In this document: piece by piece, positions 1-4,585 of the stretch
Position numbering within the stretch: position 1 is the stretch's first letter
Layout: each line of letters starts with the position of its first letter
Assembly (NCBI GenBank): GCA_024641365.1
Contig: JAHEDF010000330.1
Location: 1 to 5,085, forward strand
Origin: Planctomycetota bacterium
GTDB lineage: Bacteria; Planctomycetota; UBA11346
Length of the DNA: 5,085 nucleotides
Direction: 5' to 3'
Translations under genes and position numbers: made by a program
Notes under the pieces: model-generated
What the model saw: the letters and a program-made list of their open reading frames with translations, nothing else
Database searches by the model: none
Told to the model about the DNA's origin: nothing

Positions 1-57
1 CAGGTATATTTATAAAACAACTATTTCGTTACCAAAATTGGCCGCGAATGAGCTCTA

Positions 58-73
58 GGTGAAATATTTCACC
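58..73. promoter_or_regulatory. perfect 16-bp palindrome, possible operator
   Basis: GGTGAAATATTTCACC is an exact inverted repeat of two 8-base halves with no spacer. A hairpin would lose its central pairs to the loop, and no T-run follows, so a site for a dimeric DNA-binding protein is more likely than a terminator. It begins on the last base of a possible TAG stop at 56-58 and lies about 150 bases before the first small ORF. The cognate regulator is not identifiable. Confidence 0.35.
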
Positions 74-138
74 AGTCGCAGTGATGACAGACTTGAATTG
101 TATGGTTGGTAGACAGGATTAGTAAATGATTTCAGGTG

Positions 139-192
139 CCTGTCCCGTTAAGTTTTAAGTTGGTTAAGTTCCTCCTCCTGTCCCGTTAAGTT
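139..192 (+). repeat. duplicated 16-bp motif CCTGTCCCGTTAAGTT
   Basis: The 16-base motif occurs exactly at 139-154 and 177-192, with starts 38 bases apart. A partial third copy (GTTAAGTT) lies between them at 163-170. The first copy is preceded by AGGTG, giving AGGTGCCTGTCC at 134-145, whose exact reverse complement occurs at 693-704. GGTGCCTGTCC-type motifs are, from memory, common short intergenic repeats in many bacteria, sometimes attributed to REP-associated tyrosine (Y1) transposases. That link is inference, because no transposase is in the window. Confidence 0.6.
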
Positions 193-220
193 CCACGCTA
201 GGAAGCATATACCTGAAGAA

Positions 221-394
221 ATGAGTTTACATTGTGTTATTTTATCAATTCGGGGGAAAGTCGATGACGAAGATGGAATTAGATTTGCAATAGCAGCTGA
301 AGCTTGCGTTGTAGAATATCTGTCAATTAAGCTGAAGAAAAAAGCGACTTACCCGATTGCTCCTGGCTGGACAACTAGTATTACTTATTCATGA
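221..394 (+). CDS. possible small protein, 57 aa, unknown
   Basis: This ATG-to-TGA frame encodes 57 residues beginning MSLHCVILSIRGK. It has an acidic patch (VDDEDG, residues 14-19), a central AIAAEACVVEYL segment (23-34), a lysine cluster (KLKKKA, 37-42) and the tail GWTTSITYS. There is no signal peptide or clear membrane segment, and I do not recognise the family. Start support is weak: GAAGAA directly abuts the ATG and GGAAG lies 15 bases upstream. The frame stays open upstream to 152 but has no other usual start codon. It sits between the repeat at 139-192 and the 80-aa gene, 54 bases ahead of that gene on the same strand. It may be a real small gene, a remnant, or chance. Confidence 0.3.
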   Translation: MSLHCVILSIRGKVDDEDGIRFAIAAEACVVEYLSIKLKKKATYPIAPGWTTSITYS

Positions 395-448
395 AATTAA
401 GCGAACGATCTTCATATGGAATAAATTTAACTTAAACAGGGGCACTAG

Positions 449-691
449 ATGAGACCGATATTATTGATGCTTATCTTACTAATATTTGCAAATGCCATCT
501 CTCTTGCATCGGCAATTTTTCAGTTATTTATCCAAATAAGGGTTCGTGAAGAAAATTTGGTTGTCGAACATACCGATTTAATTCCAATGATTTTAATCTT
601 GACGATTTTTAATATATCGATTTTAACGGTTCTTGCATTTATGATTTATAGGACATTTCGTAAGCCCCCGTCCTGTGAAAAAAGCTGCTAA
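449..691 (+). CDS. small two-helix membrane protein, 80 aa, unknown
   Basis: The product is very hydrophobic, with two predicted membrane helices at about residues 4-29 and 45-67. A short polar loop (RVREENLVVEHTD, 31-43) joins them, and the basic, Cys-containing tail ends RTFRKPPSCEKSC. Positive charge at both ends predicts that both termini are cytoplasmic with the loop outside. An AGGGG ribosome site at 438-442, six bases before the ATG, supports the start. No family is recognised; small two-helix proteins of this kind include holin-like proteins, toxins and accessory subunits, and nothing here separates these. The DNA is visibly AT-rich, largely because of Ile, Leu and Phe codons. A GGACAGGCACCT repeat begins two bases after the stop codon, and a possible terminator follows. 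Confidence 0.6.
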   Translation: MRPILLMLILLIFANAISLASAIFQLFIQIRVREENLVVEHTDLIPMILILTIFNISILTVLAFMIYRTFRKPPSCEKSC

Positions 692-692
692 A

Positions 693-704
693 GGACAGGC
701 ACCT
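693..704 (-). repeat. inverted copy of AGGTGCCTGTCC
   Basis: GGACAGGCACCT is the exact reverse complement of bases 134-145. The two copies bracket a segment of about 570 bases containing both small ORFs. They could be ends of one mobile or REP-like unit, or two independent insertions of a common intergenic repeat. Confidence 0.55.
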
Positions 705-716
705 ACTTCCCCTTGT

Positions 717-749
717 GGCGTAAGGACTTACAGCCTGTTTATTTTTAAA
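717..749 (+). terminator. possible intrinsic terminator after the 80-aa gene
   Basis: GGCGTAAG (717-724) pairs with CTTACAGCC (727-735), with A732 bulged out. This gives about seven usable pairs closing a four-base loop. The T-rich stretch TGTTTATTTTT (736-746) follows. It lies 26 bases after the stop of the 80-aa gene, a sensible place. The stem is only moderately strong and the T-run is interrupted. Confidence 0.4.
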
Positions 750-758
750 GAGAGATAC

Positions 759-786
759 CCCATGAAATGCCGTCCCATGATATGCC
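759..786. repeat. short tandem duplication, 13 bp, period 15
   Basis: CCCATGAAATGCC (759-771) is followed by CCCATGATATGCC (774-786), with 12 of 13 bases identical. It lies in the gap between the small membrane protein gene and the 3' end of the RDD gene. No reading frame through it looks coding. Its function is unknown and it may be a slippage product. Confidence 0.4.
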
Positions 787-860
787 ATGTCAGACGCACA
801 AATCTTATCAACTGACTGCGACGCCGTTAACTGTCCCAGTCATCTATTTATCAGTCACAT

Positions 861-1991
861 TTATTTTCGCCGCACTCTTCCCGTTTTCGTTTTGCTCACG
901 CGTGAAGTCGTTGAACGGGCAATGCGGTTCGTGAATTTATTTTCTGGGGCATACTGCGATTTCGGGATCACCATGGTGCCAGACCACAGATCGTGCAATG
1001 TAAGTCGGTCATTGGCTAAGGCGCGTAATTGTCCTAAGGGAATTATGCGCAGCAGGTGACGAAGTAATGCCGTTCCAAAACTAATACGACGACCGTTTTT
1101 ACGATACACGACGACTTGCTTACATATAAGTTTTCCGATGGTGCCGCCAAAAAAGGATTCAAAAATTACTGGATATAAGGTAAGTAAGATAAACAAAACA
1201 ATGTACACAATGAAGGCGACACCGAAACCTTTATCAAGCGCTGCCCCAATTTCTTCGGTGTCTCGTTCATACAATTCGCGCAGATATTTCTTTTCAGCAT
1301 AGGTATTTTTTAGCTGCACATGTGCATTATAACGAGCGACTTTATCTGCTTCAGATTCATCTTCAGGGCCTGGTGGCGCTGCATTTGGTGGTTCTGGTGG
1401 TAAACCCCGAATATATTCTCCACTTTTTGTATATTCATCATAACTGGGGATCGGGAAGTTACTCGATAATCGCTGACGTTTCTCATCAATACTGGATTTC
1501 GTGCCTTCAACAAACATACCAATAATGAGAATTATATTTATCATGATCAACGGAGTGAAAATAATACCCATGAAAACATTATCTATAATATGGGATGCGA
1601 CACGTGAGCCAAATGAACAAGGGGTATTGTTGGGCTCGAAATCATCGTCATCTGAGACATTCGCCTGTTGAGCAGATCTTCGATGACGACTGGTCGTTAC
1701 TTTTTTAGGTTCAGCTAGAGACTGTGGGGAATTTTCCGCTTCCACATCCTGTTCAAAATGGTCGTGTTGCTGGTCAGCAATTTGTTCATTGGACTGCTGC
1801 TGAGCAGGTACAGCAGGCGCTGCAAATAATCCTTTTACTTTCGCAGCTGGAACCATGGACGCCATATCACCACGACGAATGAGCGTATCGGGAAGAATTT
1901 GGCCCTGATCGACTAATTGTTTGATATCGCGTGGGTTTAAGGGCCCTTGTTCAGAGTTGTCCAGCATCACGTACCAGTCATTTTTGGACAT
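861..1991 (-). CDS. GYF_2 and RDD domain membrane protein, 376 aa
   Basis: Residues 1-57 match the GYF_2 pattern (DWYVMLDNSEQGPLNPRDIKQL, then a GQILPDTLIRRGD segment), a small domain usually thought to bind proline-rich peptides. Residues 60-125 are a polar, low-complexity linker with a DDDD run. The RDD domain follows: R130 and D137 (GSRVASHIIDNVF), a membrane segment at about 138-161, a second at about 256-279, then FFGGTIGKLICKQVVV (280-295) and LHDLWSGTMVI (332-342) carrying the last conserved Asp. RDD proteins are inner-membrane proteins of mostly unknown role; some are proposed transporters. The insert of about 95 residues (161-255) between the membrane segments is charged and proline-rich (LPPEPPNAAPPGPE), unusually long, and could even be a GYF ligand. 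The C-terminal tail is strongly basic. The start is set by the GYF_2 boundary; the nearest Shine-Dalgarno-like sequence, GGAAGG, is 13 bases upstream, rather far. Confidence 0.85.
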   Translation of the reverse strand: MSKNDWYVMLDNSEQGPLNPRDIKQLVDQGQILPDTLIRRGDMASMVPAAKVKGLFAAPAVPAQQQSNEQIADQQHDHFEQDVEAENSPQSLAEPKKVTTSRHRRSAQQANVSDDDDFEPNNTPCSFGSRVASHIIDNVFMGIIFTPLIMINIILIIGMFVEGTKSSIDEKRQRLSSNFPIPSYDEYTKSGEYIRGLPPEPPNAAPPGPEDESEADKVARYNAHVQLKNTYAEKKYLRELYERDTEEIGAALDKGFGVAFIVYIVLFILLTLYPVIFESFFGGTIGKLICKQVVVYRKNGRRISFGTALLRHLLRIIPLGQLRALANDRLTLHDLWSGTMVIPKSQYAPENKFTNRIARSTTSRVSKTKTGRVRRK

Positions 1992-2302
1992 AGTGGGACC
2001 CAGGCCTTCCGCATTAGCGCTTTATTATCAGCTTTAGGCATCCTGTACGACATGTCATAACATTTTCAACCTTTTTCGCACATCGTGTATTCTATTTTTA
2101 AAATATTATTTATTGAGAAAATAACGACCGTTTTGGTCCAATATGATTAAATGTAGGATCTGTCTAAGCTCCTGATGTGAAGTTGCGTAAATTTCCGAGA
2201 TAGGGCAAATTATATCTTAATGCGTTTGAAACTACAATAAATCCTTATACCACGTGTGTGCGAGAGATCGATTGATCGACAACTTTATAAGATGATTTAC
2301 GT
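1992..2302. promoter_or_regulatory. divergent intergenic region, promoters of RDD and esterase genes
   Basis: This 311-base stretch separates two divergent genes and must hold both promoters. It is AT-rich at its centre (about 2088-2120). No -35/-10 pair with good spacing stands out on either strand. On the minus strand TTGAAA (2068-2063) is followed about 16 bases later by only a poor -10. Small symmetric elements are present: TACGACATGTCATA (2046-2059, 14 bases, one mismatched pair) about 55 bases before the RDD start, and a GATCGA direct repeat (2266-2271, 2274-2279) about 60 bases before the esterase start. No riboswitch or RNA gene is recognised. Confidence 0.45.
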
Positions 2303-2324
2303 ATGAGTTCCCCAGAGTCTTACA

Positions 2325-2330
2325 GAGGGG
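2325..2330 (+). promoter_or_regulatory. ribosome binding site deciding the esterase start
   Basis: GAGGGG lies five bases before the ATG at 2336. The alternative in-frame ATG at 2303 has no comparable site, and would place 11 polar residues in front of a clean signal peptide. The downstream start is therefore preferred. Confidence 0.7.
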
Positions 2331-2335
2331 AACCC

Positions 2336-3229
2336 ATGAAAAACGCCGTCGCTGTCTTATTCCTATTTTGTGTCGGAACGTGTTGGTTATCGTCGCCGTC
2401 GATGGCTGAAGAATTACCTGAAATGAAAGTGTGGCCGGGTGCGGTTCCTGGGGAAGATGCTTATACGCCGCCGAATCCGCCTCCGGCAGCGAAAACGTCT
2501 GGCGGTGTGACCCGCATTGCCTTGGTCACTGAACCGACCATGACCTTTTATCCAGCAGCAAAAGAACAAGCCAATGGCACGACGGTGTTAGTGTGCCCAG
2601 GCGGCGCGTATAATATATTAGCCTACGATAAAGAAGGCACCGAAATAGCGGCGTGGTTAAATACCATTGGCGTGCATGCCGCTGTTTTAAAATATCGCGT
2701 CCCACGGCGCAGTAAGGATGCTGCGTACCTTGCTCCACTGCAAGATGCGCAACGTGCTATTCGCCTGTTGCGGAGCAATGCAGAAAAATGGGGTATTAAT
2801 CCCAAAGCAATTGGTGTGCTTGGTTTTTCTGCTGGCGGTCATCTAACCGTGATGACGGGCGTTAAAGGACAGGAACCAGTTTATGACAAACAAGATGCAG
2901 TTGATGAGATGAGTTGTGCACCAAATTTTTTAATTCCTATTTATCCAGCCTATTTAGGTGATGAAAAAAATGCTGGTCCACTTAGTCCACTCGTGGCGGT
3001 AACCAAGGATACGCCACCGACATTTATTGCCGTCACGCATGATGATGCCTTACGCGGCTTAAATGCGGCATCATTATATATTGAATTAAAGAAAAATAAC
3101 GTGCCAGCTGAATTACATATCTACACAAAAGGTGGCCACGGTTACGGCATGCGCGAATCTCCAAATCCAGTCCATACGTGGCCGCAACGCTGCGAAGAAT
3201 GGCTCCGCGCTATGGCGCTGATAAAATAA
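2336..3229 (+). CDS. secreted alpha/beta-hydrolase, BD-FAE / acetyl-esterase type
   Basis: The 297-aa product starts with a signal peptide (MKNAVAVLFLFCVGTCWL), probably cleaved after SMA near residue 24, so it acts in the periplasm or outside the cell. Family landmarks are in order: the oxyanion-hole region CPGGAY (87-92), the nucleophile elbow GFSAGGH with Ser165, an Asp pair in THDDALR (236-237) as candidate acid, and GGHGYG with His268. This layout fits the BD-FAE/acetylxylan-esterase-like hydrolases common in polysaccharide-degrading planctomycetes and bacteroidetes. They remove acetyl or related ester groups from plant or algal glycans. The exact substrate cannot be read from the sequence, and a peptidase-like hydrolase is a less likely alternative. 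No glycan-degradation genes are adjacent, and the gene appears to be monocistronic. ATG 2336 is chosen over ATG 2303 because of the ribosome site at 2325-2330. Confidence 0.88.
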   Translation: MKNAVAVLFLFCVGTCWLSSPSMAEELPEMKVWPGAVPGEDAYTPPNPPPAAKTSGGVTRIALVTEPTMTFYPAAKEQANGTTVLVCPGGAYNILAYDKEGTEIAAWLNTIGVHAAVLKYRVPRRSKDAAYLAPLQDAQRAIRLLRSNAEKWGINPKAIGVLGFSAGGHLTVMTGVKGQEPVYDKQDAVDEMSCAPNFLIPIYPAYLGDEKNAGPLSPLVAVTKDTPPTFIAVTHDDALRGLNAASLYIELKKNNVPAELHIYTKGGHGYGMRESPNPVHTWPQRCEEWLRAMALIK

Positions 3230-3251
3230 TGTCATTTATTTTTTCACTGGA

Positions 3252-3358
3252 GCCGCGGAGAGCGCAGAGATGCGCGGAGAAATACCTATTTTATTATTCA
3301 ACGACTTAGACTAAATGTGATGGTCATCTCTTTAGTCCTCCGCATCCTTGCGTTTCCT
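3252..3358. repeat. GCGCAGAG-type intergenic repeat with inverted arm
   Basis: The left arm (3252-3281) contains three related units, CGCGGAG, CGCAGAG and CGCGGAG, at 9-10 base periodicity. The right arm (3334-3358) read on the minus strand gives AGGAAACGCAAGGATGCGG followed by AGGACT, a degenerate version of the left arm. The arms can pair imperfectly (CGCA/TGCG, ATGCG/CGCAT, GGAG/CTCC with bulges) across about 52 AT-rich bases. It lies between the convergent esterase and 121-aa genes and could form a bidirectional transcript-end structure. Similar CGCAGAG repeats occur between genes in many bacteria; that comparison is from memory. Confidence 0.5.
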
Positions 3359-3384
3359 GGGCATGCTTTTAAAAATGATTTAGA

Positions 3385-3750
3385 TTACAGTCCGGCTAAT
3401 AAGCCATTACGCATGGTCATCATGCGTTTGGCAATTTCGCGATTTGTTACTTGTTTTGCAGCATCAGTTAGGGCATTGGCTAACGGTGTTTTTTGGTCAG
3501 GCGGACAGTCGGGAATGGCTTGTAAAATCGGCATTTCGACTCGTTCCCACAGATCAATAATATTCTGAGAATTACCACGTTTCGCTAACTGTTCTAATAA
3601 TTGAGTGGCAATAACACAGCGCATGGCACCTTGGGCATTTTTTAGACGGTCGACTGTCGCATCAATTATACTCGAACGTTTTACTAAGCGCATGACGAGA
3701 AATACAGCCGCCATGGCCACTACAGCAAGTATAATATATTTTAAAACCAT
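3385..3750 (-). CDS. membrane-anchored hypothetical protein, 121 aa
   Basis: I do not recognise the family. Residues 3-22 (LKYIILAVVAMAAVFLVMRL) form one N-terminal membrane helix, followed by KR, so the rest (about 100 residues) is probably cytoplasmic by the positive-inside rule only if the N-terminus faces out. The soluble part looks mostly helical: VDRLKNAQGAMRCVIATQLLEQLAKRG (33-59), NIIDLWERVEMPILQAI (63-79), a break at PDCPPDQKTP, then ANALTDAAKQVTNREIAKRMMTMRNGLL (91-118). Two cysteines (45, 82) show no metal-site pattern. A strong ribosome site, GGGAGG, lies seven bases before the ATG. It is the last gene of the minus-strand cluster containing purH and the cytochrome. Confidence 0.7.
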   Translation of the reverse strand: MVLKYIILAVVAMAAVFLVMRLVKRSSIIDATVDRLKNAQGAMRCVIATQLLEQLAKRGNSQNIIDLWERVEMPILQAIPDCPPDQKTPLANALTDAAKQVTNREIAKRMMTMRNGLLAGL

Positions 3751-3870
3751 TCAGATGCCTCCCAGTTGTATGTCTCACAGTGTGGGCAATGGATGTAAAA
3801 CGCAACGTTTTGCAGAGTGATCTACCGCATTGGTGCAGAAATTGCTACTCTGCTCGTTAGCTAAAATCAT
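3741..3870 (-). pseudogene. possible Cys-rich mini-gene split between two frames
   Basis: The cytochrome stop and a new ATG share one base (TAATG, minus strand, ATG at 3870-3868), with AGGGA four bases upstream. The ATG frame runs 31 codons (MILANEQSSNFC...) to TGA at 3777-3775. The +1 frame is open from 3821 to TAA at 3743-3741, overlapping the 121-aa start by eight bases. It ends HCPHCETYNWEASEWF, resembling half of a zinc ribbon. That second frame has no usual start codon (only a CTG at 3815-3813). One base fewer in the TTTT or AAAA run would join them into a protein of about 42 aa with Cys residues at about 12, 23, 28 and 31. The fit to both neighbours is suggestive, but chance is possible. 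It could be a pseudogene, a sequencing error, a frameshifted gene, or no gene. Confidence 0.3.
3758..3763 (-). promoter_or_regulatory. strong ribosome binding site of the 121-aa gene
   Basis: On the minus strand GGGAGG precedes ATG 3750 by seven bases (CATCTGA). It is the clearest Shine-Dalgarno sequence in the window and fixes this start. It lies inside the open tail of the possible mini-gene upstream, as is usual for translationally coupled genes. Confidence 0.7.
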
Positions 3871-4559
3871 TATTTCCCTGGCGGATAGCGTTCGGCAAGG
3901 TTAGCAATATAAGCAAGGATATCACGGAATTGTTCATCTGATAATCCACCTGTTTGCTCATGCATTTTTGCGCCTTCTTCATCATCAGCTTGATGTCCGC
4001 GTATGCCGTCACGAAATTTAATCAATTGGGATAATAAATACCAATCTTGTAATCCCGTTAATGGTGCGGAATGAAATGCGAGTTCACCGCTGGCATTATA
4101 GCGGTGACAATCAATACAATTGTTGGTATATATATCTTTGCCTATTTTAGCATTACCACCCAAGGTATTGCGCGTTGGAAATGGCGACATGTTTTCAATA
4201 GTGGCGACAGCTGCGGTGATCATGTCGTCGGTTAATAATCGTGCTATTGCGTGCATTTGTTGACCAGCAGCATCTTTTATATGCGTACCACGTTTATCCG
4301 TGCGAAATTTATGGAGCTGATGTTTTACATACCATGTAGGAAGCCCAGCTATGGAAGGCGTTTTCAAAGCGACATTCCCTTCTCCTTGTGCGCCATGACA
4401 GGTTGCGCACACGGTTGAGAAAGTAGCTGCGGGCGTGGTTGGTAACGTCAGTGGTGCAACGACATGTGCATTTGTCGTTGTTGTCGTCGCAGCACGATCA
4501 CCACATGAAATCAGCACGCTGACGACGATGATAGTAAGTATTATAAAAATGTAGCGCAT
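3870..4559 (-). CDS. di-haem class I cytochrome c lipoprotein, 229 aa
   Basis: Residues 1-18 form a lipoprotein signal with lipobox LIS-C (Cys19), so the mature protein should be lipid-anchored on the outer face of the inner membrane or in the outer membrane. A Thr/Ala/Pro-rich linker (22-45) leads to two cytochrome c domains. The first has CATCH (51-55), then WYVKHQLHKFRTDKRG and candidate axial Met102 (QQMH). The second has CIDCH (148-152), WYLLSQLIKFRDGIRG and Met199 (AKMH). Each haem would have His/Met ligation. This duplicated arrangement resembles cytochrome c4 and related c553-like proteins that pass electrons to terminal oxidases or reductases. No oxidase genes are in view. The start lies 26 bases after purH on the same strand; only a weak GGA element precedes it, partly inside a hairpin. 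Its stop overlaps a possible downstream ATG (TAATG). Confidence 0.88.
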   Translation of the reverse strand: MRYIFIILTIIVVSVLISCGDRAATTTTTNAHVVAPLTLPTTPAATFSTVCATCHGAQGEGNVALKTPSIAGLPTWYVKHQLHKFRTDKRGTHIKDAAGQQMHAIARLLTDDMITAAVATIENMSPFPTRNTLGGNAKIGKDIYTNNCIDCHRYNASGELAFHSAPLTGLQDWYLLSQLIKFRDGIRGHQADDEEGAKMHEQTGGLSDEQFRDILAYIANLAERYPPGK

Positions 4560-4565
4560 TTGAGA

Positions 4566-4580
4566 TCCGGACTTCCGGAC
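4566..4580 (-). promoter_or_regulatory. GC-rich hairpin between purH and cytochrome gene
   Basis: On the minus strand TCCGG-AAGT-CCGGA forms a five-pair stem with a four-base loop (4579-4566). It is built from two copies of GTCCGG; a third copy lies just upstream in the purH end (4606-4601). No T-run follows, so it is not a standard terminator. The right arm contains the GGA that is the only Shine-Dalgarno-like element near ATG 4559, so the hairpin might limit translation of the cytochrome or stabilise processed mRNA. Confidence 0.35.
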
Positions 4581-4585
4581 GCTAA

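Larger units (their letters stand above)
1..220. other. intergenic or gene-end region with repeats
   Basis: No complete gene is supported here. Two plus-strand frames are open from the window edge: one ends at TAG 56-58 (ending ...LPKLAANEL) and one at TGA 60-62. Either could be the last codons of a gene lying to the left, but about 18 codons are too few to choose between them. The rest holds a perfect palindrome at 58-73 and a short duplicated motif at 139-192, both listed separately. Stop codons are frequent in all frames between 60 and 150. Confidence 0.5.

Noticed and set aside
813..842. TGACTG/CAGTCA inverted repeat as terminator of the RDD gene
   Set aside because: Six pairs with an 18-base loop and no T-run on the minus strand; not a convincing terminator.
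787..1059. 90-codon plus-strand frame overlapping the 3' end of the RDD gene
   Set aside because: It lies almost wholly antisense to a well-supported RDD domain, has no ribosome site, and its translation shows no family features.
2303..2335. Longer esterase start at ATG 2303
   Set aside because: It would put 11 polar residues before the signal peptide, and the good ribosome site serves ATG 2336.
3252..3281. CRISPR-like array
   Set aside because: Units of 9-10 bases without spacers and no cas genes; it is a short periodic repeat, not a CRISPR.
3317..3568. Plus-strand frame of 83 codons beginning in the convergent gap
   Set aside because: Most of it is antisense to the 121-aa gene, which has a strong ribosome site and a membrane helix; no support for the plus-strand frame.
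3797..3811. AAAACG-CAA-CGTTTT inverted repeat as a terminator
   Set aside because: The stem has only two G-C pairs and a three-base loop, and lies where an open frame continues; too weak to call.
3605..3820. Plus-strand frame of 71 codons across the start of the 121-aa gene
   Set aside because: Shadow of the minus-strand gene; no ribosome site and an incoherent translation.
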